NCBI GenBank assembly: GCA_963708795.1
Contig: CAVPUH010000012.1
Span: forward strand, 409,063 to 473,062
Direction: 5' to 3'
Length of the DNA: 64,000 nucleotides
From: DAIQRJ01 sp963708795
Lineage (GTDB): Bacteria > Actinomycetota > Actinomycetes > Propionibacteriales > DAIQRJ01
Shown one piece after another: positions 54,204 through 62,136 of this stretch (positions within the stretch are counted from its first letter, which is position 1; each line of letters begins with the position of its first letter). The notes below the pieces were generated by a model. That model made no database searches and was not told the origin of the DNA. It worked only from the letters and a program-made list of their open reading frames with translations. Both the position numbers and the translations under genes were made by a program.

Positions 54204-55561
54204 GAGTCCTCCCCTCCGGTGGTGACCCCGTGGCCCGTCACTCGCGGCGCGGTCGGTGCGGGTCCAGGTTCGTCGGGGGTGAAGCGGATGAGGTCGACCC
54301 GGCGGCCGTCCATGCGCAGGACACGCAGCGTGCCGCCCGGCACGGTCACCTGATCGCCGAGGACGGGCAGCCGGCGCAGGCTCGCCATCACGAAGCCGCC
54401 GACCGTCTCGTAGGCCGGGCTGTCCTCGACGTCGAGGCCGGTCCGGTCACGCAGTTCGTCCGGCCGCCACATCCCGGGGACCGTCCAACTGCCGTCGCGG
54501 AGCCGCCGGGCCTGGCCACGGGTGCTGTCGTGCTCGTCGGTGACCTCGCCGACGAGTTCCTCGACGACGTCCTCGAGCGTGACGACGCCTGCCGTTCCCC
54601 CGTACTCGTCGACGACGACGGCCAGCGCCAGACCCTGGCCACGCAGATCGACCAGCAGCCCCTCCAGCGGCATCGTCTCGGGCACGCGCATCGTCTCGAC
54701 GGCGATCGCCCCCACGGGGATGTCGGCACGCCGGTCGAACGGGATCGCGATGGCCCGCTTGAGGTGGGCGACGCCGATCACGTCGTCGGCATTGTCTCCG
54801 TCGATCACCGGAAACCGCGAGTGGCCGGTGTGCCGGGCCAGATCGATGAGCTCGGTGACCGGCGCCGCACGGTCGATGAAGCTGCACCGGCGCCGCGGCG
54901 TCATCACGTCCTCGGCCGCCCGCTCGCGCAACCGCAGCGACCGGGTGATCAGGGATGCGGTGCCCGCCGCGAGGGTGCCGGCCTCGGCCGATCGCCTCAC
55001 CAGAGAGGCGAGTTCCTGCGGCGTGCGCGCGCCCGACAGCTCTTCCTGCGGCTCGATGCCGAACCGGCGGAGGACGCCGTTGGCCGATCCGTTGAGCAGG
55101 CTGATCAACGGCCGCGCGACCGTCGTGAACACCCGCATCGGCGGGGCGACGGCGCGTCCGACGCGCAGCGGTTCCGCGATCGCCAGGTTCTTCGGGATCA
55201 GTTCGCCGACGACCATCGAGAATGCCGTGGCCAGCAACAGGGCGATCGCCACTGCGACCGGCTCGATCGCGCCGTCCGGGACCTTCAGGGCCGACAGCGG
55301 CGCGTGCAGGAGGATCGACACGCTGGGTTCGACGAGGTAGCCCACGAGCAGCGTCGTGATCGTGATGCCGACCTGGCTGCCGGAGAGCATCGTCGACAGG
55401 CGCCGGAGAGCGGCGAGGAGGCCGGTCGAACGGGTGTCACCGCCGGTGACGGCTCGCTCGACGCTGCTGCGGTCGAGGGCGACGAACGCGAACTCGGCCG
55501 CGACGAAGAGGGCGGTGCCGAACGTCAGCACCACGCCGACGGCGATCAGGACCCACTCCAT
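54200..55561 (-). CDS. CNNM/CorC (hemolysin C)-family transporter, full length
   Basis: A 453-residue protein: CNNM transmembrane domain (VLIAVGVVLTFGTALFVAAE, GITITTLLVGYLVEPSVSIL, AIALLLATAFSMVVGELIPK), CBS pair (EDVMTPRRRCSFIDRAAPV, HSRFPVIDGDNADDVIGVAH, VVVDEYGGTAGVVTLEDVVE) and a C-terminal CorC_HlyC domain (WTVPGMWRPDELRDRTGLDV). The tandem pair resembles Rv1842c-Rv1841c. The ribosome binding site GGAGGGG upstream of ATG 55561 is buried in a strong hairpin. Intact. Confidence 0.9.
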   Translation of the reverse strand: MEWVLIAVGVVLTFGTALFVAAEFAFVALDRSSVERAVTGGDTRSTGLLAALRRLSTMLSGSQVGITITTLLVGYLVEPSVSILLHAPLSALKVPDGAIEPVAVAIALLLATAFSMVVGELIPKNLAIAEPLRVGRAVAPPMRVFTTVARPLISLLNGSANGVLRRFGIEPQEELSGARTPQELASLVRRSAEAGTLAAGTASLITRSLRLRERAAEDVMTPRRRCSFIDRAAPVTELIDLARHTGHSRFPVIDGDNADDVIGVAHLKRAIAIPFDRRADIPVGAIAVETMRVPETMPLEGLLVDLRGQGLALAVVVDEYGGTAGVVTLEDVVEELVGEVTDEHDSTRGQARRLRDGSWTVPGMWRPDELRDRTGLDVEDSPAYETVGGFVMASLRRLPVLGDQVTVPGGTLRVLRMDGRRVDLIRFTPDEPGPAPTAPRVTGHGVTTGGEDS

Positions 55562-55568
55562 CAGGACG

Positions 55569-55594
55569 CGCCCCTCCGATCGCTCGGAGGGGCG
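55569..55594 (-). promoter_or_regulatory. 11-bp hairpin sequestering the ribosome binding site of the CNNM operon
   Basis: CGCCCCTCCGA (55569-55579) and TCGGAGGGGCG (55584-55594) form a perfect 11-bp stem with a 4-nt loop. In the minus-strand RNA the 3' arm contains GGAGGGG and ends 7 nt before ATG 55561. It could block translation until opened, or end the upstream TIGR03089 message; no U-tract follows. Confidence 0.55.
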
Positions 55595-55654
55595 TCGGGT
55601 CTGGCGGGCACGCGCACAGCCAAGCAGATTCCGGCCAGCCGGTGAAACGACCGC

Positions 55655-56395
55655 TCAGCGACGGATGGTCGTCCGCTCGGTCGCGGCCAGCGCCTCGACC
55701 CGGTCGGCGCCCAGGCCGTCCAGGTTCGCGACGAGGACGACGCTCGCCGTCGCGATGGCCGGTGCGAGGACGACGTCGACCAGCCCGGCGGCCGAGGTGG
55801 GCGGCGTCCCGGTGAGGATGCGGTCGGCCGCCGAGCTCCGGGCCGCGACCGGGACGGCGGCCGACCACCACGGTTCGGCGGCGTCGAGCGACCCCGGCCG
55901 GGGGAGGAAGCGGTCCCCACAGCCGGCCACCTCGGCGGCGTAGTCGAGCGCGCCGGCGGGGAGCCCGGGGCCGTACGTCAGCGCGAGCGGGCGGGTGGAG
56001 ACGACGGCCACCTCCCGGTACCGGGCGAGCTGGTCGGGAGTCGCAGCCGACGTGACGAGGACGGCGGCGTCCGCGGGTGCGGGCGCGCCGTCGGGTCCGG
56101 TACCGTCGGTGACCGCCATCCGCCAGCCCGCCGTGACGCACGCGAGCGCCCACACGACGCCGAGCCAGTGCGTGGGCAGGTCGAGCAGCACGGCGTCACC
56201 CGGCTCGAGATCGAGCAGATCGGTCCCGAGGTTGGCCGTCTTCGCCACCCAGTTCGCCAACGTGCGGGCGGAGAACTCGACGCGTTCACCCGTCGCGTCG
56301 TCGTAGAACGTGAGGACCGGCTGGGCCGGATCGGGCCATCGCCGAGGGTCGGCCAGCGACGGCGGATCGACGGGCGACGGCGCGGGCGGGGTCAC
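55655..56395 (-). CDS. TIGR03089-family protein (acyl-CoA synthetase-like fragment)
   Basis: A 246-residue actinobacterial protein of the TIGR03089 family, resembling only the N-terminal half of an AMP-dependent synthetase: PVLTFYDDATGERVEFSART, NWVAKTANLGTDLLDLEPGD, and WLGVVWALACVTAGWRMAV. The ATP-binding P-loop and C-terminal domain are missing, so it is probably not an active ligase. Homologues lie beside manC and LCP genes in many actinobacteria. GTG 56395 is 8 nt after TAGGGT, giving a leaderless start divergent from manC. Confidence 0.85.
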   Translation of the reverse strand: MTPPAPSPVDPPSLADPRRWPDPAQPVLTFYDDATGERVEFSARTLANWVAKTANLGTDLLDLEPGDAVLLDLPTHWLGVVWALACVTAGWRMAVTDGTGPDGAPAPADAAVLVTSAATPDQLARYREVAVVSTRPLALTYGPGLPAGALDYAAEVAGCGDRFLPRPGSLDAAEPWWSAAVPVAARSSAADRILTGTPPTSAAGLVDVVLAPAIATASVVLVANLDGLGADRVEALAATERTTIRR

Positions 56396-56403
56396 GGTCG
56401 GTC

Positions 56404-56430
56404 ACCCTACGGCGCCGCGTTCGTTACCCT
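56404..56430. promoter_or_regulatory. divergent leaderless promoters of TIGR03089 and manC
   Basis: TAGGGT on the minus strand (56409-56404, 8 nt before GTG 56395) and TACCCT on the plus strand (56425-56430, 8 nt before ATG 56439), only 15 bp apart within a 43-bp gap. Confidence 0.55.
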
Positions 56431-56438
56431 GACGCCCC

Positions 56439-57559
56439 ATGCGGCACGCGGTGATCATGGCCGGCGGCTCGGGCACGCGGCTGTGGCCGCTGTCGCGGGC
56501 CGCCCGGCCCAAGCAGCTGCTCGACGTCCGTCGCGGCGGGCCGAGGAGGCGCCGCACAGCCTGCTGGCCGAGGCGTTCGCCCGGCTGCGGCGGTCGTGCC
56601 GGCCGACTGCATCTGGGTCTGCACGGCGGCCCGGTACGCCGACCAGGTGCGCGCCGCCCTGCCCGAGCTGGCCGCCGGACCGGCTGGTGCTCGAGCCGGT
56701 CGCCCGCGACACCGCCAACGCGGTCGGCCTGACCGCCGCGCTCGTCGCCGACGTCGACCCCGACGCCGAGCTGGCCGTGGTCAGCGCCGACCACGTGATC
56801 CGCGCCGGTCGAGCGGTTCGCCGCGGCACTCGACGACCGCCTACGACGCGCTCGCCGAGCGGCCGCGCGCCCTGGTCACGCTCGGCATCCGCCCCGACGT
56901 CGCCGGCCACCGGCTTCGGCTACGTGCAGCGCGGCGCCGCCGACCGCGGTGCCCGGGGTGGCCGAGGCGCGCCTCGTTCCGCGAGAAGCCCGACCGCGCG
57001 ACCGCCGAGGCCGTACCTCGCGCTCGGGCGAGTACCTCTGGAACTCCGGCATGTTCGTCTGGCGGGCCGCAGGCCGTGCTCGACGCCCTGGCCGAGCACC
57101 TGCCCGGCGAGCGGCGGCCGGGCTCGACCGGATCGTCGCCGCGCCGGCACGGCTCCCGACCGCGCCGAGACGGTCCTCGCCGAGGTCTTCCCGACGCTGC
57201 AGAAGATCAGCGTCGACTACGCCGTCCTCGAGCCGGCCGCCGCCGAGCCCGCGCGCCGTGCTGGTCGTGCCGACCTCGACGTCGACTGGCTCGACGTCGG
57301 CTCGTGGCCGGCCCTCGCGCAGACCCTGGACCGCCGACGCGCGGGCAACGCCGTCGCGGCGCTCACCGTGGTCGTCGACGCGCCGGCAACATCGTGTTCA
57401 GCGACGACCCGACCACCTGGTGGCGACCGTCGGCGTGCGCGACATGGTCGTGGTCGCACACCGCCGACGTCACGATGGTCTGCCCGGTCGCGACGCGCGA
57501 GCGGGTCAAGGAGCTGCTGGCCGCGGGTCGAGGCCGACCACGGATCGCGCTTCAGCTGA
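56439..57559 (+). CDS. manC: mannose-1-phosphate guanylyltransferase, heavily frameshifted
   Basis: ManC makes GDP-mannose from mannose-1-phosphate and GTP for mannosylated lipids and glycans. The start MRHAVIMAGGSGTRLWPLSR is the nucleotidyltransferase motif (GGxGTRLxPLS). Later pieces in shifting frames are EPVARDTANAVGLTAAL, AVVSADHVI, GFGYVQRGA, EYLWNSGMFVWRA, KISVDYAVLEPA, DWLDVGSWPALAQTL and DMVVVHTADVTMVCP, all in the correct order. About ten single-base shifts occur in 1.1 kb, the densest cluster in the window. The end is taken at 57559 after ADHGSRFS. GDP-mannose synthesis is essential in relatives, so loss of the gene is unlikely. Confidence 0.82.
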
Positions 57560-57589
57560 CCGTGCCCGTCGGCCGGTGACAGCAGCCGG

Positions 57590-58066
57590 TCACCAGAGAC
57601 CGGTCAACCAGCCCGCGACGCCGAGCACGCCGGCGAATCGAAGCGTCCGGCCGATGAAGCCGGTGATCAGGAAGAGGGTCAGCGGGATCCGCAGCTGACC
57701 AGCGATCAGGGACAGCACGGCGAACGGCGGGAAGCCCAGGGTGGCCGAGACCATCAGGACGGCGCCGGCCACCCAGGCGCGGTCGTCGATGCGGCGCTGC
57801 CATCGGGCGAGCGCCGCCTGCCACTTCGGCTTGGCCGTCTTGCGGGCCAGCCACTTCCATTCCAGCGCGTGCTTGCCGGCCATGTACCAGACCGTCTTGC
57901 CGACCATCTGGCCGGCGGCCGCGACCGCCGCGATGACCCAGAGCCCTAGCGTGGTGTCGAGCTGGTGACTGCCCATCGCCGCAACCCCGCCGATGTACGC
58001 CTCGGCGTTGAGAAGCGGGACGAGCGCGGACGCGGCGCAGTAGAAGAACGTGCCGAGCAGGAGCAT
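57590..58066 (-). CDS. small DedA/VTT-like membrane protein
   Basis: A 158-residue membrane protein with four hydrophobic stretches: LGTFFYCAASALVPLLNAEA, LGLWVIAAVAAAGQMVGKTV, WVAGAVLMVSATLGFPPFAV and LFLITGFIGRTLRFAGVLGV. The helical hairpin with Gly-Phe-Pro-Pro and the Gly-Arg-x-x-Arg-Phe end resembles the VTT (DedA/YqaA) fold, whose members flip polyprenyl or other phospholipids. The match is by pattern only. It starts 10 bp after the CDP-alcohol phosphotransferase stop, so both share an operon. A GGTGAC/GTCACC dyad near 57580 may end it and the convergent manC. Confidence 0.65.
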   Translation of the reverse strand: MLLLGTFFYCAASALVPLLNAEAYIGGVAAMGSHQLDTTLGLWVIAAVAAAGQMVGKTVWYMAGKHALEWKWLARKTAKPKWQAALARWQRRIDDRAWVAGAVLMVSATLGFPPFAVLSLIAGQLRIPLTLFLITGFIGRTLRFAGVLGVAGWLTGLW

Positions 58067-58075
58067 CCGCAGGGC

Positions 58076-58813
58076 TCAGTGCCCGGCGGTCCGCGACCAC
58101 CGGCCGCCGACCGGGCGACCGGGGGATGGCTGCGGAGTGGTGTCGGTGGCGGCGCAACCGGCGGGGATCGGCTGGCCGAGCCGCGCGAGCCACACGAACG
58201 ACACGATCTTCAACGTCAGCAGGGCGATCGCGACCACGGCGCCGACCCACACGTTCTTCGTGACCTCGAGCAGGATCGCCACGGCAGCGGAGTTCACCGC
58301 CTTGCCGGGCTTAGACCAGTTCCACCGCCAGATCCGCTGGTCGACCAGGTAGAAGTAGTTCGGGCTGGTCAGCGGCCAGGCCAGGAAGGCCAGCGAGAGC
58401 ACGGCGTCGATGACCATGAACTCGAACAGGAAGATCGCCACCGGCCACCACATGTGCGGCACCATCCACACGAAGCCGATGTAGTACGTGGCCGCGCAGA
58501 ACCGATCGCTGACGATGTCGAGGATCGCCCCCCACCGCGTCTCCGTGTCGGTGGTCCGGGCGACGAAGCCGTCGAGGATGTCGCCGCCCCAGTAGATACC
58601 GAGCCCGACGAGCAGCAGCGTCATGTTCGACTCGCGGGCGGCGAGCAACATGACGCCGGCGGCCAGCACCGTGCGGACGAACGTGATCACGGTCGCGGCC
58701 GTGAGGAGGCGCTCGTGGCCGGGGCGCACGCAGCCACGATGACCGCAGTGCGCTGCGTCGGTCGAGGCCTGGTGCCGGTGCGCGTGACCCGTGGTCGGTT
58801 CGGTGATGCCCAT
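58076..58813 (-). CDS. CDP-alcohol phosphatidyltransferase-family protein
   Basis: A 245-residue membrane enzyme with a His-rich N-terminus and the complete motif DILDGFVARTTDTETRWGAI then LDIVSDR (four aspartates and the Gly/Arg residues in the standard spacing), followed by helices such as FVWMVPHMWWPVAIFLFEFM and NVWVGAVVAIALLTLKIVSF. The substrate is a CDP-activated alcohol; which one is not clear. The start is ATG 58813 with GGGAGG 4 nt upstream. It is followed by the DedA-like gene. The window thus holds three proteins of this family. Confidence 0.85.
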   Translation of the reverse strand: MGITEPTTGHAHRHQASTDAAHCGHRGCVRPGHERLLTAATVITFVRTVLAAGVMLLAARESNMTLLLVGLGIYWGGDILDGFVARTTDTETRWGAILDIVSDRFCAATYYIGFVWMVPHMWWPVAIFLFEFMVIDAVLSLAFLAWPLTSPNYFYLVDQRIWRWNWSKPGKAVNSAAVAILLEVTKNVWVGAVVAIALLTLKIVSFVWLARLGQPIPAGCAATDTTPQPSPGRPVGGRWSRTAGH

Positions 58814-58899
58814 GCATCCTCCCGTCCACGCTGACGATCTGCCCGTCCTGCGACACCCGCAGCCCCGTCCGGGAGTGTAGGCGAGATCGCCCCCACAGT

Positions 58900-58905
58900 T
58901 AGGGT
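58900..58905 (+). promoter_or_regulatory. TAGGGT -10 box of the AlkA-like gene
   Basis: TAGGGT is 7 nt before GTG 58913 and overlaps the alternative GTG at 58904. Confidence 0.5.
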
Positions 58906-58912
58906 GACCGGC

Positions 58913-59896
58913 GTGAGTCCGACCGCGGCATCGCGTCCGGCCAGCCGTGTTCCGGCGGCCGGCAGCGCGGTTCGCAGGATCGAGTTCGCCGAGCCGATCG
59001 ACCTCCGCCGGACGGTCGGCGTGCTCCGGCACGGGCCTGGTGATCCGACCTTCCGACGTGGGCCCGACGGCGGCATCTGGCGGGCCGTCCGCACCCCTTC
59101 GGGACCGGTGACGATTCGGCTGGCCCCCTCGACCGGTGCATCGGCGGCCGGGGGCTCCGCCTCGGAGGTCGTGGCGCAGGCCTGGGGGCCGGGGACGGAA
59201 TGGGTGCTCGACGGACTGCCCGACCTCCTCGGCGCTCGGGACAATCGGGCCGGCTTCGTTCCGGCGGTCGACCTCCTCGACCGGCTGCACCGCCGCTTCG
59301 CCGGGTGGCGCACCACCTACACCGGGCTCGTCTTCGAGTCCCTGGTCCCCGCGATCTTCGAGCAGAAGGTGACCGGCGGGGAGGCGTTCGCGTCCTACCG
59401 GCGGCTGGTGCGCGCATTCGGCGACCCGGCCCCGGGTCCGGGACCGGCGCTGGGGCTGGTGGTGCCGCCGGCCCCGACGACCTGGGGTCAGGTGCCCGTC
59501 TGGGACTTCCATCTCGCCGGGCTCGGACCGGAACGGCGCGACGCCCTGCTGGCGGTCGCCCGGGTCGCGCCGCTGCTCGAGCGGGCCGGAGCGAGCGGGC
59601 CGGCCGAACTCGATACCGCACTCCGATCGGTGCCGGGCGTGGGCGTGTGGACGTCGGCGGAGGTCCGGCAGCGGGCCATCGCCGACGCGGACGCCGTCAG
59701 CATCGGGGACGCCCACATCGCGCACATCGTGACGTTCGCGCTCACCGGACGCCGGGGTGACGACGAGGCCATGCTGCGCGCGTTGAGCCGCTGGCGTGGC
59801 CATCGCTACCGGGTCAGCCAACTCCTCGCGATGGGCGGTTTCAGCGCCCCGCGGTACGGGCCCCGCTACGCACCGCTGGACCACCGGGGCCGGTGA
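58913..59896 (+). CDS. DNA-3-methyladenine glycosylase II-like (HhH-GPD) protein
   Basis: A 327-residue base-excision repair glycosylase of the AlkA type removing alkylated bases. The N-terminal domain (EFAEPIDLRRTVGVLRHG) is followed by FESLVPAIFEQKVTGGEAFA, the helix-hairpin-helix LRSVPGVGVWTSAEVRQRA, and the catalytic-Asp region ADAVSIGDAHIAHIVTFAL. The start is GTG 58913. It is divergent from the CDP-alcohol gene and converges on fbiB with a 29-bp gap. Intact; specificity not deducible. Confidence 0.88.
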   Translation: MSPTAASRPASRVPAAGSAVRRIEFAEPIDLRRTVGVLRHGPGDPTFRRGPDGGIWRAVRTPSGPVTIRLAPSTGASAAGGSASEVVAQAWGPGTEWVLDGLPDLLGARDNRAGFVPAVDLLDRLHRRFAGWRTTYTGLVFESLVPAIFEQKVTGGEAFASYRRLVRAFGDPAPGPGPALGLVVPPAPTTWGQVPVWDFHLAGLGPERRDALLAVARVAPLLERAGASGPAELDTALRSVPGVGVWTSAEVRQRAIADADAVSIGDAHIAHIVTFALTGRRGDDEAMLRALSRWRGHRYRVSQLLAMGGFSAPRYGPRYAPLDHRGR

Positions 59897-59925
59897 CCCG
59901 GTGGCCTGCTCGTCGGGACCGCACG

Positions 59926-60946
59926 TCAGCCGGGGAGCGCCCGCACGGTGAGCGACGGCGGTCGACCCGTGAGGGCGAACCCGTTGCCGGCCAGGAGGAT
60001 TGCCGCCCGGCCGATCTCGCGTCCGAGGTCGAGCGGATCCAACGCGAGCAGGTCCGCGCGGAGCTCGACGGCGGCCGTCCCGTCGGCGGCGACGTCCATC
60101 CGGTCGGCGAGGCCGGTGGCGTCGAGGCAGTCGGCGAGGGTGGCGAGGTCGAGCCCCGGACCGTCCGCGTCGACGCCGATCGTGGGTTCCGGTGACCCGG
60201 GACGTCGTCGCGGGGCCGGCGGCGGCGAAGGCCTCGGCGACCGCCTCACGGTTGCCGAGCCGGAACATGTCGAGTGGGCCGAGCCGGATCAACGCGGCCA
60301 CGCCGGGTCCGTCGTCGGCGGTCACCAGGTGGCCGACACCCCGCACGACGGCCAGCGGCCGGGCCGCGAGCTTGTCCTTGACGAGGTCGGCGGCGCCGGC
60401 GAGTTCGTCCGCCACCGCGGCCGCCGTCACGACAAGCGGGTTGCCGTAGCGATCGGTACGGCCGGCGAGGTCGTCGAGCACGACGAGGCCGGCAGCGCCG
60501 ACGGCGAGGTCGGTCTGACCGTGTCGCCACGGTCGGCCGAACGTGTCCGTGACGACCACGCCGACCCGAGCGCCGGTCACTGCGAGGAGGCCTGCGCGCA
60601 GGCGACGCGCCGAGGCGTCGGGGTCGAGCGGCAGCAGCACGAGCCGCCCGGGTTCCACGTTCGAGGCGTCGACACCCGCCGCGGCCATCACGAAGCCGTG
60701 CCGGGTCTGCGCGATCACCGTGTCCCCCCGTCGGGCGACCTCCCGGACGGTCTCCGCCGCGATGGCCGCAAGCCGGTCGGCACCGTCGACGACCCGGCCC
60801 TCGGCCTTGCTCACGACCTTGCTGGCGATGACGACGACGTCGCCGTCGGCCAACTCGGGCACCGCCGCGGCCACGAGCGCGGCGAGGTCGTCGTCCGCAC
60901 CGATCTCCGGGACACCGTCGGGTGCGAACACCCGGACGTCGGTCAT
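59926..60946 (-). CDS. fbiB: coenzyme F420:L-glutamate ligase without nitroreductase domain, frameshifted
   Basis: The N-terminal CofE domain (about 245 residues) adds glutamates to F420-0: VRVFAPDGVPEIGADDDLAA, VVIASKVVSKAEGR, RLVLLPLDPDASARRLRAGL, VVVTDTFGRPWRHGQTDLAV, DRYGNPLVVTAAAVADEL. It is followed by a short C-terminal domain of about 90 residues ending SLTVRALPG, instead of the roughly 200-residue FMN-binding nitroreductase domain of mycobacterial FbiB. One frameshift near 60210 joins the two. ATG 60946 overlaps the fbiA stop (ATGA). The ligase call is firm; the C-terminal domain is not recognised. Confidence 0.85.
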
Positions 60947-61995
60947 CCAGCGGCACCGATCGAGGTGGCGAGTTCGAGCGCGGCAGCGGCGATCCCGGCG
61001 GTGGCCGGCACATCGGACATCCACAGTGGCCTGGCCACGGCCACGATGCCGGCCGCGGCGAGCGGATCGACCGCCTCGGCATCCGCCGAGTCCACGAGCC
61101 ACCCGTCCAGGAGGCCTCCACGAGAGCGTGCGCCGTAGTGGGTGCCGATCCCGACGGCGCTCGTGTCGACGCCGACACTCGGGAGGAGCTTGTCCGCCAT
61201 GCCGCGCACCGGCGCCCCGGAGATGATCGGGCTCACCCCGACCACCGGCGCGGGAGTGGCACGGACCGCGTCCGCGATACCGGGGACCGCCAGGATGGTG
61301 CCGATCGAGACGACCGGGTTGCTCGGCGGGAACAGCAGGACGTCCGCGCCGGCGATCGCGTCGAGCACGCCCGGTGCGGGCCGCGCGTCCTCGATGCCGC
61401 GATAGTGGACGGCCGCCGCCGGGGACTCGGCGTGCAGGCGCACCCAGTACTCCTGGAAGTGGATGGTGCGACGGGATTCCTCCGACCCGTCGTCCGACGC
61501 GAGTTGCACGTGGCTGGCCACCGGGTCGTCGGTCATGGGCAGCAGCCGGACGCCCGGTTGCCAGCGATCGCAGAGGGTCCGGGTCACCTCGCTGAGAGTG
61601 CGACCGTCGGCGAGCATCGACGTGCGGACGAGGTGCGTCCCGATGTCGCGGTCGCCGAGCCCGAACCACGACTCGACGGCTCCGTAGGCCCGCACCTCCT
61701 CGAGGGCGTTCCAGGTCTCGTCGGCGCGGCCCCAGCCCTGCTCGTCGTCGATCCCGTTTCCCAGGGTGTACATCACGGTGTCGAGATCGGGGGAGATGTG
61801 CAGGCCGTACAGCGTGATGTCGTCACCGGTGTTGCCGATCACGGTGACCTCGAGCGGTCGGCCGGAGCCGCTTCCCGCGGCGAGTAGACCGCGCAGGAAG
61901 CGGGCGGCTCCGATGCCGCCCGCGAGGGCGGTGACACGGAGCGGAGCCGGCTCGCGCGGTGGTGTCGACGAGACGGCGGACGTGGTCGCAGGCAT
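60943..61995 (-). CDS. fbiA: 2-phospho-L-lactate (or enolpyruvyl) transferase of F420 synthesis
   Basis: FbiA/CofD joins the Fo chromophore to the phospho-lactate or phosphoenolpyruvate moiety. The 350-residue protein has VTALAGGIGAARFLRGLLAA, EVTVIGNTGDDITLYGLHIS, SPDLDTVMYTLGN, GDRDIGTHLVRTSML and LLFPPSNPVVSIGTIL followed by SPIISGAPVRGMADK, the complete CofD signature. ATG 61995 lies 7 nt after CAGACT (62008-62003), a leaderless start. It is co-translated with fbiB, as Rv3261-Rv3262. Intact. Confidence 0.93.
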   Translation of the reverse strand: MPATTSAVSSTPPREPAPLRVTALAGGIGAARFLRGLLAAGSGSGRPLEVTVIGNTGDDITLYGLHISPDLDTVMYTLGNGIDDEQGWGRADETWNALEEVRAYGAVESWFGLGDRDIGTHLVRTSMLADGRTLSEVTRTLCDRWQPGVRLLPMTDDPVASHVQLASDDGSEESRRTIHFQEYWVRLHAESPAAAVHYRGIEDARPAPGVLDAIAGADVLLFPPSNPVVSIGTILAVPGIADAVRATPAPVVGVSPIISGAPVRGMADKLLPSVGVDTSAVGIGTHYGARSRGGLLDGWLVDSADAEAVDPLAAAGIVAVARPLWMSDVPATAGIAAAALELATSIGAAG

Positions 61996-62136
61996 GGTCC
62001 CCAGTCTGGCCGATGCCCGTCCGTGCGCGGCCACCGGGCGCGGGCGGTGTGGCACGCTGGGTCGCCGTAGGGCCGTCACTGCCACCGGACGTGCGTCGCC
62101 GACGACGCAACCGGTCGACCAGGGAGCGAGACACGC

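Noticed and set aside
56439..57559. manC as a genuine pseudogene
   Set aside because: Every motif is present in order across the shifts, promoter and start are intact, and relatives need GDP-mannose; sequencing indels are the simpler explanation.
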